Program-made: the position numbers and the translations under genes
The notes under the pieces: generated by a model
The model's input: only the letters and a program-made list of their open reading frames with translations
Database searches by the model: none
Told to the model about the DNA's origin: nothing
NCBI RefSeq assembly: GCF_019933235.1
Contig: NZ_CP082945.1
Coordinates: 6,671,501 to 6,735,500 of the forward strand
From: Streptomyces angustmyceticus
GTDB lineage: Bacteria; Actinomycetota; Actinomycetes; Streptomycetales; Streptomycetaceae
Length of the DNA: 64,000 nucleotides
Reading direction: 5' to 3'
Part shown: piece after piece, positions 1-8,891 of the stretch
Numbering within the stretch: the first letter of the stretch is position 1
Layout of the letters: each line of letters starts with the position of its first letter

Positions 1-40
1 GCAGGGGGATCCCAGGTCGAAACATGCGTTCTCCTCGCGC

Positions 41-59
41 TAAGGTAAGCCTCACCTAA
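41..59. promoter_or_regulatory. DmdR/IdeR-type iron box upstream of rpsD
   Basis: The 19 bases at 41-59 match the actinobacterial iron-box consensus TTAGGTTAGGCTCACCTAA at 16 of 19 positions, including the whole right half CTCACCTAA. They form an imperfect palindrome. A plausible -10 hexamer (TAAGGT, 41-46) lies inside the left half, so a bound DmdR1/IdeR-type repressor would cover the promoter. Match seen in sequence; function inferred. Confidence 0.6.
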
Positions 60-81
60 CTTACATGGAGGAACGTTCCAC

Positions 82-693
82 GTGAACCAGTCGCGTCCCA
101 AGGTCAAGAAGTCCCGCGCGCTCGGCATCGCGCTGACGCCGAAGGCCGTCAAGTACTTCGAGGCCCGTCCCTACCCGCCCGGCGAGCACGGCCGTGGCCG
201 CAAGCAGAGCAGTGACTACAAGGTCCGTCTGCTCGAGAAGCAGCGCCTGCGTGCGCAGTACGACATCAGCGAGCGCCAGATGGCGCGTGCCTACGACCGC
301 GCTCGGAAGGTCGAAGGCAAGACCGGCGAAGCGCTGATCATCGAGCTTGAGCGCCGTCTGGACGCGCTCGTCCTGCGGTCGGGCATCGCCCGCACCATCT
401 ACCAGGCCCGTCAGATGGTCGTCCACGGCCACATCTCGGTGAACGACCGCAAGGTCGACAAGCCGTCCTTCCGCGTCCGCCCCGGCGACGTCGTGATGGT
501 CCGCGAGCGCAGCCGCGAGAAGCACCCCTTCCAGGTCGCGCGTGAGGGTGGCTACGCCCCCGACGGCGAGACCCCGCGTTACCTGGAGGTCAACCTGCAG
601 GCTCTGGCGTTCCGCCTCGACCGGGACCCGAACCGCAAGGAGATCCCGGTGATCTGCGACGAGCAGCTCGTCGTCGAGTACTACGCCCGCTAA
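82..693 (+). CDS. rpsD: 30S ribosomal protein S4
   Basis: Primary 16S rRNA-binding protein that nucleates 30S assembly and, in characterised bacteria, can repress its own operon. At 203 aa it has normal family length. The N-terminal arm (about 1-45) lacks the zinc-binding cysteines of the C+ form, so it is a zinc-free C- type S4. The S4 RNA-binding domain spans roughly 92-155 and includes the RQMVVHGHISVN segment. The GTG start has GGAGG at 67-71, 10 nt upstream. It is monocistronic here, followed by a convergent gene. The unusual feature is the iron box over its probable promoter. Confidence 0.97.
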   Translation: MNQSRPKVKKSRALGIALTPKAVKYFEARPYPPGEHGRGRKQSSDYKVRLLEKQRLRAQYDISERQMARAYDRARKVEGKTGEALIIELERRLDALVLRSGIARTIYQARQMVVHGHISVNDRKVDKPSFRVRPGDVVMVRERSREKHPFQVAREGGYAPDGETPRYLEVNLQALAFRLDRDPNRKEIPVICDEQLVVEYYAR

Positions 694-719
694 GCACCAC
701 CGCAGGCGCAGCACCACGC

Positions 720-3017
720 TCAGCCCGCCGTCTCCCCGCCGCTCGCGGAGGGGGAGGCGGCGGGCTCGTTCGTGCCGGGCGCGGGCCGCTGGGCGGGCAG
801 CAGGCCGGCGGGCCGCAGGATCCGGGCCACCGCCGCGTCCAGGTCGAGCCGCTCGCCCGCGCGCCGGCAGTGCTCGTAGCGCTCGGCGCCCAGCCGCTCG
901 CGCGCCAGCTCCTCGCACCGCGCGTGCGGCTGGTTGAAGTGGCGCGAGCCGAACAGCGGCAGCCCCACCGACGGCCAGATCCGCCCGGCGGCGCCCTGCA
1001 GCACCGCCGCCTCCTCCGCGTCGCCCTCGCCCAGTGTCACCAGGGCCAGCAGTTCGATCGCCAGCACCGCCCCGAGCAGGTCGTGGAAGGTGTGGTCGAT
1101 GGCCAGGCACTCCTCCAGCAGCCCGCGGGCCCGCTCGCCGTCGCCGCGGGTCCAGGCCGCGAAGGCCAGCACGTACTGGGCGTACGCCAGCGTCCAGCGC
1201 TCGCCGTGCTCCTCGCACACCTCCAGGACGTCCTGGCACAGCCGCACCGCGTCCGCCAGCCCGCCCTGGAAGGCCAGCGCCATCGCCAGCTCGACCTGCC
1301 CCATCAGCACATTGCTGTTGAGCTCCCCGATCTCCTGGTAGCGCAGCAGGGCGGCGCGCAGCAGCCGCTCGGCGCGCGGCAGGTCGTCGCTGACCAGCGC
1401 CAGGCAGCCGGTGCGGTGCAGCGCGTAGGCGGCCGCGGTGGCGTTGCCGGTCCGCTCGGCGCCGTCGCGGCACTCCTGCAGGGCCTCCAGCGCGCCGACG
1501 GTGTCCCCCTGGATCACCGCGACGTAGCCGGCCACCCACAGCGCCTTGAGCCGGGCCTCGTCGTGGTCGCCCTCCAGCTCCAGGGCCCGGTCCAGCCAGT
1601 GCCGGCCCTCCGCGAGCCGGCCGCAGCCCACCCAGTAGAACCACAGGGTGCCCGCCAGGTACTGGCCCAGGTGGGTCTCGCCGGGGCTCTGAAGGCTCTG
1701 TTCCAGCGCCACCCGCACATTGGGCAGTTCGGCCTCGATCCGGGCCGCGATCTCCGCCTGCCGGGAGCTGAACCAGTCCAGCTCGCACCAGGTCGCCAGC
1801 CCCAGGTACCAGTCGCGGTGCCGGCGCCGCAGCCGGTCGCCGTCGGGCGTCGCCGCCAGCCAGCCCGCACCGTAGGCGCGTACGGTCTCCAGCATCCGGT
1901 AGCGCACCCCGGTCGCGGTCCCCTCGCGCACCAGGACCGACTGGGCGACCAACTCCGTGAGGACGTCGAGGAGTTCACTGGCCGGCAGCTCCGGGCCCGC
2001 GCAGACGTATTCGACCGCGTCCAGGTCGAACTGCCCGGCGAAGACCGACAGCCGGGCCCACAGCAGCCGCTCCTCGGGCGTGCACAGCTCATGGCTCCAG
2101 CCGATCGCGCAGCGCAGCGTCTGGTGGCGGGGCGGGCGTCCCCCCTGCGCGGGCAGGTCGCCGTACGCGGGCGGCGCCGGGTGCGGCGGAGGGGCCTGGC
2201 CATCGGGCGCGCGCCGCGGGCGGGTGCCGGTCAGCAGCCGGAAGCGGTCGTCGAGCCGGTGCAGCACCTGGGCCGCGGACAGGGCGCGCAGCCGCCCGGC
2301 GGCCAGCTCCAGCGCGAGCGGGATGCCCTCCAGGTGTTCGCAGAGTTCGGTGACGACGGCCTCGTCGGAGGGCCCGACGGTGAATCCGGCGACGACGGCG
2401 GCGGCGCGGTCGGCGAACAGGGCGGTGGCATCGGCGGTGTTCATCGGCGGCAGCGGCAGGTTCCGCTCGCCGTCCAGGCCGAGCGGCCGCCGGCCCGCCG
2501 CCAGCACCCGCAGCCCCGGGGCGCGGCGCAGCAGCTGCCCGGTCAGCTCGGCGCAGGCGTCGACGAGGTGCTCGTAGCCGTCCAGGACGAGCAGCAGGTC
2601 GCGGTCGGCGAGGTGGTCGCCCAGGGAGGCGCGGACCGGGCGGCCGCTGTGGTCGGCGACCCCCAGCGCCTCGGCGACCGCGTGGTCCAGGAGGTGCGGC
2701 TCGCGCAGGTCGGCCAGCTCGACCAGCCACGCCCCATCGCAGAAGCGATCCTGCAAGATCGCAGCTGCATGGCGGGCGAGCCGCGATTTGCCGATGCCGC
2801 CGAGGCCGGTGAGCGTCACCAGGCGCGCGGATTCCAGTGCTCGCGCCAGGGCGGCCAGTTCGTCGTGGCGGCCGAAGAAGCCGTTGAGCTCCGCGGGAAG
2901 GTTCCCGGGCGGCTCCGGCGTCCGCGGCTGCGCCGGGGAGGGGCGGAAGACAGGGCCGGGGCGCGTGAGGCGTCGCATGGCACACGGAGCGTACTCGGCA
3001 GGATGCGGACCGTACAA
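720..3017 (-). CDS. NB-ARC/TPR ATPase regulator without a visible DNA-binding domain
   Basis: A 765-aa STAND-type ATPase resembling the ATPase-TPR portion of AfsR/SARP and LuxR-LAL regulators. Walker A is GLGGIGKS (about 71-78), Walker B LLLVLDG (about 141-147), and a GIPLAL motif marks the end of the NB-ARC module. The rest is helical, TPR-like and alanine/leucine rich. I see no N-terminal winged helix and no C-terminal LuxR helix-turn-helix, so it probably acts through protein contacts or needs a partner. The TTG start was chosen because GGAGG sits 5 nt upstream on the minus strand; an in-frame ATG at 2978 lacks a ribosome site. It converges on rpsD. Ligand and targets are unknown. Confidence 0.8.
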   Translation of the reverse strand: MYGPHPAEYAPCAMRRLTRPGPVFRPSPAQPRTPEPPGNLPAELNGFFGRHDELAALARALESARLVTLTGLGGIGKSRLARHAAAILQDRFCDGAWLVELADLREPHLLDHAVAEALGVADHSGRPVRASLGDHLADRDLLLVLDGYEHLVDACAELTGQLLRRAPGLRVLAAGRRPLGLDGERNLPLPPMNTADATALFADRAAAVVAGFTVGPSDEAVVTELCEHLEGIPLALELAAGRLRALSAAQVLHRLDDRFRLLTGTRPRRAPDGQAPPPHPAPPAYGDLPAQGGRPPRHQTLRCAIGWSHELCTPEERLLWARLSVFAGQFDLDAVEYVCAGPELPASELLDVLTELVAQSVLVREGTATGVRYRMLETVRAYGAGWLAATPDGDRLRRRHRDWYLGLATWCELDWFSSRQAEIAARIEAELPNVRVALEQSLQSPGETHLGQYLAGTLWFYWVGCGRLAEGRHWLDRALELEGDHDEARLKALWVAGYVAVIQGDTVGALEALQECRDGAERTGNATAAAYALHRTGCLALVSDDLPRAERLLRAALLRYQEIGELNSNVLMGQVELAMALAFQGGLADAVRLCQDVLEVCEEHGERWTLAYAQYVLAFAAWTRGDGERARGLLEECLAIDHTFHDLLGAVLAIELLALVTLGEGDAEEAAVLQGAAGRIWPSVGLPLFGSRHFNQPHARCEELARERLGAERYEHCRRAGERLDLDAAVARILRPAGLLPAQRPAPGTNEPAASPSASGGETAG

Positions 3018-3091
3018 TCACGCCTCCGGATTCCTCCGGCGCCCGCTCCGCCGCACGGGGAACGGGGTACGGACGGACAGTCACGGCGCGA

Positions 3092-3097
3092 TAAGGT
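3092..3097 (+). promoter_or_regulatory. Candidate -10 element (TAAGGT) for the DUF948-like/alaS unit
   Basis: TAAGGT fits the Streptomyces TANNNT -10 pattern and lies 60 nt before the GTG of the DUF948-like gene. No convincing -35 is visible, so this is a tentative call. Confidence 0.35.
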
Positions 3098-3156
3098 CAA
3101 GGTTGCCGTTCGAGCAGGACGAAACCAGACCGAACCAGTCGGAGAGTGGTGCCAAC

Positions 3157-3591
3157 GTGTCCGGTGGAGAGGTGGCCGGGATCCTCGTGGCCGTCTTCTG
3201 GGCCATCCTTGTGTCGTTCCTCGCCCTCGTGCTGGTGAGGCTCGCACAGACCCTCAAGGCGACCACCAAGATGGTGGCCGAGGTGTCCGAGCAGGCCGTG
3301 CCGCTCCTGGCCGACGCCTCCGCGACCGTCCGCTCCGCGCACACCCAGCTGGCCCGCGTCGACGCCATCGCCGCCGACGTCCAGGAGGTCACCGCCAACG
3401 CCTCCGCGCTCTCCTCGACCGTGTCCTCCGCCTTCGGGGGCCCGCTGGTCAAGGTGGCCGCGTTCGGCTACGGCGTGCGCCGCGCGATCGGCAAGAAGGG
3501 TGAACCGGAGCCGCAGCGCACCGTCGTCCCCGGCCGTATCCTGCCCGGCGCCCGCCGCGGCGGGCGCCGCAACCGTCGCTCCAAGGACTGA
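3157..3591 (+). CDS. DUF948-like membrane-anchored protein
   Basis: A 144-aa protein with one N-terminal membrane segment (about 5-27, rich in A/I/L/V/F), then a long predicted coiled-coil stretch of heptad-like A/V/L repeats and a basic tail (GRRNRRSKD-type). This is the layout of DUF948 proteins found upstream of alaS in actinobacteria; their function is not established. The GTG start has GGAGAG 10 nt upstream. It is followed 8 nt later by another small gene and then alaS, so the three are probably co-transcribed. Confidence 0.8.
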   Translation: MSGGEVAGILVAVFWAILVSFLALVLVRLAQTLKATTKMVAEVSEQAVPLLADASATVRSAHTQLARVDAIAADVQEVTANASALSSTVSSAFGGPLVKVAAFGYGVRRAIGKKGEPEPQRTVVPGRILPGARRGGRRNRRSKD

Positions 3592-3599
3592 TCACAGCG

Positions 3600-3944
3600 A
3601 TGTTCCGCCGCGCATTCTGGTTCACCACCGGCGCCGCCGCCGGCGTGTGGGCCACCAACAAGGTCCACCGCAAGCTGCGCAGGCTGCAGCCCGACAGCCT
3701 CGCCGCCCAGGCCGCGGACAAGGCCGTCGAGACCGGACACCGGCTGCGCCAATTTGCATTGGACGTACGGACCGGAATGTCGGACCGTGAAGAGCAGTTG
3801 CACGAAGCCCTGGGCCTCGGCAGCACGGGCGAGGCGCGCGAGCTGCCCGCGCCGCGCCGCGCGGTGCTCGAACCGCAGTACCGCACCACGAGAACAACCG
3901 GACACACCGGTCTGACCGGACCGACTGGAAAAGAGGACCACTGA
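3600..3944 (+). CDS. Small conserved actinobacterial protein (DUF6167-like)
   Basis: A 114-aa protein starting with a basic-hydrophobic segment (MFRRAFWFTTGAAAGVWA) that could be a membrane anchor or hairpin, followed by a charged helical region and a Thr/Gly-rich tail. It resembles the DUF6167 proteins between the DUF948 gene and alaS in streptomycetes. Its TGA overlaps the alaS ATG (ATGA arrangement), which suggests translational coupling. Function unknown. Confidence 0.75.
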   Translation: MFRRAFWFTTGAAAGVWATNKVHRKLRRLQPDSLAAQAADKAVETGHRLRQFALDVRTGMSDREEQLHEALGLGSTGEARELPAPRRAVLEPQYRTTRTTGHTGLTGPTGKEDH

Positions 3945-6613
3945 TGGAGTCGGCTGAAATCCGCCGCCGCTGGCTGCGCTTCTTCGAGGAGCGCGGGCAC
4001 ACCGTCGTGCCGTCGGCGTCGCTCATCGCGGACGACCCGACGCTGCTGCTCGTCAACGCGGGCATGGTCCCCTTCAAGCCGTACTTCCTCGGCGAGGTCA
4101 AGCCGCCCGCCGCGCGCGCCACCAGCGTCCAGAAGTGCGTCCGCACGCCGGACATCGAAGAGGTCGGCAAGACCACCCGGCACGGCACGTTCTTCCAGAT
4201 GTGCGGCAACTTCTCCTTCGGCGACTACTTCAAGGAAGGCGCCATCAAGTACGCCTGGGAGCTGCTGACCGGCTCCCAGGCCGACGGGGGCTACGCCCTC
4301 GACCCGGAGCGCCTCTGGATCACCGTCTACCTGGAGGACGACGAGGCCGAGCGCATCTGGCACGAGGTCATCGGCGTGCCCAAGGAGCGCATCCAGCGCC
4401 TGGGCAAGAAGGAGAACTACTGGTCCATGGGCGTCCCGGGCCCCTGCGGCCCGTGCTCCGAGATCAACTACGACCGCGGCCCGGAGTTCGGCGTCGAGGG
4501 CGGCCCGGCCGTCAACGACGAGCGTTACGTGGAGATCTGGAACCTCGTCTTCATGCAGTACGAGCGGGGTGCGGGCACCGGTAAGGAGGACTTCGAGATC
4601 CTCGGCGAGCTGCCCAGCAAGAACATCGACACCGGCCTCGGCCTCGAGCGCCTGGCGATGATCCTCCAGGACGTCCCGAACATGTACGAGACGGACACCC
4701 TCCGTGTCGTCATCGACAAGGCCACCGAGCTCTCCGGCGTCCACTACGGCGACTCGCACGACTCCGACGTCTCGCTGCGCGTCGTCGCCGACCACATCCG
4801 CACCTCCACGATGCTCATCGGCGACGGCGTCACCCCCGGCAACGAGGGCCGCGGCTACGTCCTGCGCCGCATCATGCGCCGCGCCATCCGCAACATGCGC
4901 CTGCTCGGTGCCACCGGCCTGGTCATCGGCGAGCTGCTGGACGTGGTCATCAAGACCATGGGCCAGCAGTACCCGGAGCTGCTGGAGGACCGCCGCCGCA
5001 TCGAGACGGTCGCCCTCGCCGAGGAGGCCGCCTTCGTCAAGACGCTGAAGGCCGGCACCAACATCCTCGACAGCGCCGTCACCGACACCAAGTCCGCCGG
5101 CGGCACGGTCCTGCCCGGCGACAAGGCCTTCCTGCTCCACGACACCTGGGGCTTCCCGATCGACCTCACCCTCGAAATGGCCGCCGAACAGGGCCTTTCG
5201 GTGGACGAGGACGGCTTCCGCCGCCTGATGAAGGAGCAGCGGGACCGCGCCAAGGCCGACGCCCAGGCCAAGAAGAGCGGCCACGCCGACCTGTCCGCCT
5301 ACCGCGAGGTCGCCGACAAGTCCGGCGCCACGGAGTTCACCGGCTACGGTGCCACCGAGGGCGAGTCCAGCATCGTGGGCCTGCTGGTCAACGGCGCCCC
5401 GGCGCCCGCCGCCCACGAGGGCGACGAGGTCGAGGTCGTCCTGGACCGCACCCCCTTCTACGCCGAGGGCGGCGGCCAGCTCGCCGACACCGGCCGGATC
5501 AAGCTGGACTCCGGCGCCGTCGTCGAGGTCCGCGACGTCCAGCAGCCGGTGCCCGGCGTCACGGTTCACAAGGGCGTCGTCCAGGTCGGCGAGGTGGTGC
5601 TCGGCTCCGCCGCGTACGCCTCGATCGATGTGAGCCGCCGGCGTGCCATCGCCCGCGCCCACAGCGCCACCCACCTCACCCACCAGGCGCTGCGCGACGC
5701 CCTGGGCCCGACGGCCGCCCAGGCCGGTTCGGAGAACTCCCCGGGCCGCTTCCGCTTCGACTTCGGCTCGCCGACGGCCGTGCCCGGCACGGTGCTGACC
5801 GACGTCGAGCAGAAGATCAACGATGTGCTCGCCCGTGAGCTCGACGTCCACGCCGAGGTCATGAGCATGGAGGACGCCAAGAAGCAGGGCGCCATCGCCG
5901 AGTTCGGCGAGAAGTACGGCGACCGTGTCCGCGTGGTCACCATCGGCGACTTCTCCAAGGAGCTGTGCGGCGGCACCCACGTCCACAACACCGCCCAGCT
6001 GGGCCTGGTGAAGCTGCTCGGCGAGTCCTCCATCGGCTCCGGCGTGCGCCGGGTCGAGGCGCTGGTGGGTGTGGACGCCTACAAGTTCCTGGCCCGTGAG
6101 CACACCGTCGTCTCCCAGCTCACCGAGCTGGTCAAGGGACGCCCGGAGGAGCTGCCCGAGAAGATCTCCGGCGTCCTGGCCAAGCTGAAGGACGCCGAGA
6201 AGGAGATCGAGAAGTTCCGCGCGGAGAAGGTGCTGCAGGCCGCCGCCGGGCTGGCCGAGGGCGCCAAGGACGTCCGCGGTGTGGCGCTGGCCGCCGGCCA
6301 GGTCCCGGACGGCACCTCCGCCGACGACCTGCGCAAGCTGGTGCTCGACGTCCGCGGCCGGATCCAGGGCGGCCGGGCCGCGGTCGTGGCCCTGTTCACG
6401 GTCGCCAACGGCCGGCCGGTCACGGTCATCGCCACCAACGAGGCCGCCCGCGAGCGCGGCATCAAGGCCGGTGACCTGGTCCGTACCGCCGCCAAGACGC
6501 TCGGCGGCGGTGGCGGCGGCAAGCCGGACGTCGCCCAGGGCGGCGGCCAGAACGCCGCCGCGGTGCCCGAGGCCATCGAGGCCGTCGAGCGCCTCGTCGC
6601 CGAGGCGGCCTGA
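3944..6613 (+). CDS. alaS: Alanyl-tRNA synthetase
   Basis: Class II synthetase charging tRNA-Ala and hydrolysing misacylated Ser/Gly-tRNA-Ala. At 889 aa it has full family length: catalytic domain about 1-250, tRNA-recognition region to about 460, editing domain with the zinc motifs H573-SAT-H577 and C675-GGTH, and a C-terminal DHHA1/C-Ala domain with a glycine-rich GGGGGGK segment near the end. The start codon overlaps the stop of the previous gene, and ruvX begins 5 nt downstream. No T-box leader was seen. Confidence 0.98.
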   Translation: MESAEIRRRWLRFFEERGHTVVPSASLIADDPTLLLVNAGMVPFKPYFLGEVKPPAARATSVQKCVRTPDIEEVGKTTRHGTFFQMCGNFSFGDYFKEGAIKYAWELLTGSQADGGYALDPERLWITVYLEDDEAERIWHEVIGVPKERIQRLGKKENYWSMGVPGPCGPCSEINYDRGPEFGVEGGPAVNDERYVEIWNLVFMQYERGAGTGKEDFEILGELPSKNIDTGLGLERLAMILQDVPNMYETDTLRVVIDKATELSGVHYGDSHDSDVSLRVVADHIRTSTMLIGDGVTPGNEGRGYVLRRIMRRAIRNMRLLGATGLVIGELLDVVIKTMGQQYPELLEDRRRIETVALAEEAAFVKTLKAGTNILDSAVTDTKSAGGTVLPGDKAFLLHDTWGFPIDLTLEMAAEQGLSVDEDGFRRLMKEQRDRAKADAQAKKSGHADLSAYREVADKSGATEFTGYGATEGESSIVGLLVNGAPAPAAHEGDEVEVVLDRTPFYAEGGGQLADTGRIKLDSGAVVEVRDVQQPVPGVTVHKGVVQVGEVVLGSAAYASIDVSRRRAIARAHSATHLTHQALRDALGPTAAQAGSENSPGRFRFDFGSPTAVPGTVLTDVEQKINDVLARELDVHAEVMSMEDAKKQGAIAEFGEKYGDRVRVVTIGDFSKELCGGTHVHNTAQLGLVKLLGESSIGSGVRRVEALVGVDAYKFLAREHTVVSQLTELVKGRPEELPEKISGVLAKLKDAEKEIEKFRAEKVLQAAAGLAEGAKDVRGVALAAGQVPDGTSADDLRKLVLDVRGRIQGGRAAVVALFTVANGRPVTVIATNEAARERGIKAGDLVRTAAKTLGGGGGGKPDVAQGGGQNAAAVPEAIEAVERLVAEAA

Positions 6614-6617
6614 CGGC

Positions 6618-7091
6618 GTGAGTGAGATGCGACGCGGACGCCGCATCGCGGTGGATGTCGGGGACGCCCGTATCGGGGTCGCCTCGTGCGACCCCGACGG
6701 GGTCCTCGCCACCCCCGTCGAGACCGTGCCGGGGCGTGACGTCCCGGCGGCGCACCGCCGGCTGAAGGCGATCGTCGAGGAGTACGAGCCGCTCGAAGTC
6801 GTGGTCGGCCTGCCCCGCTCCCTCAGTGGGGGAGAGGGGCCGGCCGCGGCCAAGGTCCGGGCCTTCGCCCAGGAGCTGGCCCGGAACGTCGCCCCCGTGG
6901 GGGTCCGGCTGGTCGACGAGCGGATGTCGACGGTCACCGCGACCCACGGCCTGCGGGCCTCGGGCGTGCGCAGCAAGAAGGGCCGCTCGGTGGTCGACCA
7001 GGCGGCCGCGGTGGTGATCCTGCAGAGTGCGCTGGAGACCGAACGGGCCTCCGGGGCTCCTCCGGGCGAGAGCGTCGAAGTGGTCATCTGA
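6618..7091 (+). CDS. ruvX: Holliday junction resolvase-like RNase H-fold protein (RuvX/YqgF)
   Basis: A 157-aa YqgF-family nuclease implicated in 16S rRNA 5' processing and anti-termination. The N-terminal GRRIAVDVGDARIGVA carries the first acidic catalytic residue of the RNase H-like fold. VVVGLPRSLSG, VDERMST and KKGRSVVDQAAA match the other family motifs. The GTG at 6618 was chosen over upstream frame because it follows the alaS stop by 4 nt. The alaS-ruvX-mltG-aroE order is common in actinobacteria. Confidence 0.93.
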   Translation: MSEMRRGRRIAVDVGDARIGVASCDPDGVLATPVETVPGRDVPAAHRRLKAIVEEYEPLEVVVGLPRSLSGGEGPAAAKVRAFAQELARNVAPVGVRLVDERMSTVTATHGLRASGVRSKKGRSVVDQAAAVVILQSALETERASGAPPGESVEVVI

Positions 7092-7220
7092 TCGCGGTAC
7101 GGTAACGTTCCGCGCGATGTGCGGCGTTCGAACAGCCGCGCGTGCAAGTAGAGGCGGGTCGGATATCCAGCAAGCGCGCTGCCGGTCCGGAGCGCACCGC
7201 CTCTCGGCTCTAGGGGATCG

Positions 7221-8891
7221 ATGACCGAGTATGGCCGGGGCTACGGCTCCGAACCGTGGCATCCCGAGGACCCGCTCTACGGCGAGCAGGGCTCCTCCAG
7301 AGGCCAGGCGCAGCAGCCCCCGTGGAACGGGCAGCAGGCCGCCGGGTACCCCCAGCAGCAGGCCGACCCGTATGCCCAGCAGCACTACGACAACGGGGGC
7401 TGGGACGGCACGCAGGGCGGTCAGCTGCCCTACGACCCGTACGACCCCTACGGGCAGCAGCCGCCGGTCGACCCGTACAGCGGGGCGAGCCCCGACTACT
7501 ACGCCACGCCGGGCGCCTATCCGCCGCCCCAGCCCCAGCATCTGCAGCAGCAGGCGCAACAGCAGCAGATGCAGCAGCAACAGCAGCAGTACCACCAGCA
7601 GCCGCAGCAGCAGGACCCGTACGCGCCACAGGCGGAGCCGCCGCACGCCGAGCACGACGGCTCCGGCGACGACTGGCGTGCCGAGGCCGGGCCCCGCGAG
7701 CCGGAGCCGGAGCACGCGTTCTTCGCGGGCGACGGCGGGGACGACGACGACAACGACCCGCGCGAGGCGCGCCGGGCCGGCCGCGAGCGCCGCAACAAGA
7801 AGAACAAGCGGCGCAGCGGAACCGCCTGCCTGGTCGTCACGCTGGTCTTCGCCGGCGCCGTGGGCGCGGTCGGCTACTTCGGCTACGACTTCTTCATGGC
7901 CCACTTCGGCTCGGCCCCCGACTACGAGGGGGAGGGGTCCGGCGAGATCCAGGTCGACATCCCGGACGGTTCGCCGCTCTCGGAGATGGGCCAGATCCTC
8001 CAGCGCGAGGGCGTCCTCAAGAGCGCCGGCGCCTTCACCGAGGCGGCCGGCGAGAACAAAAAGGCGCAGAGCCTGCAGGCGGGGACGTACACCCTGCGCA
8101 GGCACATGTCGGGCGCCGCGGCCATCGAGCTGATGCTGGACCCCAAGAGCCGCAACGGCCTCACGATCCGCGAGGGGCTGCGGTCCGGCGACGTCTACAA
8201 GCTCATCGACACGAAGCTGCACCTCAAGGCGGGGACGACCAAGGGGGTCGCCAAGAGCGACGCCAAGAAGCTCGGGCTGCCGTCCTGGGCCGACGACTCG
8301 CCGAAGATCAAGGACCCGCTGGAGGGCTTCCTCTACCCGTCGACCTACAGCGTCGGCGGCAAGACGAAACCGGCCGAGGTCCTGAAGCAGATGGTGGCGC
8401 GGGCGAACCAGGTCTATACGAAGTACGACCTGGAGGGCAACGCCCGCAAGCTCAAGCTCGACTCGCCGATGCAGCTGCTCACCGTCGCCAGCCTCACGCA
8501 GGCCGAGGGCAAGTACAAGCATGACTTCGTCAAGGTCGCGCGGGTCGTCTACAACCGCCTCAAGCCGGACAACACCGAGACGTACGGCCTGCTGGACTTC
8601 GACTCGACGGTGAACTACGCGAAGTCCCAGAGCACGCTGGACACCGGGTCCGTCGACAACCTGCGGAACTTCAACGACCCCTACAACACCTACAAGTTCA
8701 AGGGGCTGCCGCCGGGGCCGATCGGCAACCCGGGCGAGGTGGCGCTCAAGTCGGCCATCGACCCGGCGAAGGGCAACTGGTACTACTTCGTCTCGATCAA
8801 CCCGGAGAAGACGCTGTTCGCCGTGACGAACGAACAGCACGAGCGCAACCGGCGCATCTACGAAAAGGAACAAGAGAAAAACAAGCAATGA
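7221..8891 (+). CDS. mltG: Endolytic murein transglycosylase MltG with a Gln/Pro-rich cytoplasmic extension
   Basis: Cleaves nascent peptidoglycan strands at the membrane to set glycan length. The 556-aa protein has an unusual cytoplasmic N-terminus of about 195 residues rich in Q, P, Y and D, including a near-continuous glutamine tract encoded by CAG/CAA repeats at about 7540-7612. One transmembrane helix follows (about 200-224), then the YceG/MltG domain with the catalytic Glu at about 429 in TQAEGKY and the conserved VYNRL and NTY-GLPPGPI-NPG motifs. It lies downstream of ruvX and its stop overlaps the aroE start (ATGA). Confidence 0.95.
   Translation: MTEYGRGYGSEPWHPEDPLYGEQGSSRGQAQQPPWNGQQAAGYPQQQADPYAQQHYDNGGWDGTQGGQLPYDPYDPYGQQPPVDPYSGASPDYYATPGAYPPPQPQHLQQQAQQQQMQQQQQQYHQQPQQQDPYAPQAEPPHAEHDGSGDDWRAEAGPREPEPEHAFFAGDGGDDDDNDPREARRAGRERRNKKNKRRSGTACLVVTLVFAGAVGAVGYFGYDFFMAHFGSAPDYEGEGSGEIQVDIPDGSPLSEMGQILQREGVLKSAGAFTEAAGENKKAQSLQAGTYTLRRHMSGAAAIELMLDPKSRNGLTIREGLRSGDVYKLIDTKLHLKAGTTKGVAKSDAKKLGLPSWADDSPKIKDPLEGFLYPSTYSVGGKTKPAEVLKQMVARANQVYTKYDLEGNARKLKLDSPMQLLTVASLTQAEGKYKHDFVKVARVVYNRLKPDNTETYGLLDFDSTVNYAKSQSTLDTGSVDNLRNFNDPYNTYKFKGLPPGPIGNPGEVALKSAIDPAKGNWYYFVSINPEKTLFAVTNEQHERNRRIYEKEQEKNKQ
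7540..7612 (+). repeat. CAG/CAA trinucleotide-rich tract encoding polyglutamine in mltG
   Basis: Nearly every codon in this stretch is CAG or CAA, interrupted by a few Ala, Met, Tyr and His codons. It is an in-frame, potentially slippage-prone microsatellite that would vary the length of the cytoplasmic tail without breaking the frame. Confidence 0.85.

Noticed and set aside
70..79. Perfect 10-bp palindrome GGAACGTTCC between the rpsD ribosome site and start codon
   Set aside because: Short, no loop for an RNA hairpin, and no known regulator with this site; probably chance.
6815..6842. Palindromic block within ruvX (CTCCCTCAGTGGGGGAG) resembling a dispersed Streptomyces repeat
   Set aside because: It encodes a family-conserved loop (SLSGGEG) and the frame is intact, so an insertion is not needed to explain it.
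3449..7147. 1232-codon minus-strand open frame opposite alaS and ruvX
   Set aside because: Antisense shadow; the plus strand holds complete alaS and ruvX with all motifs.
7540..7612. Repeat resembling a CRISPR or VNTR array
   Set aside because: It is an in-frame glutamine-codon run inside mltG with no spacers.
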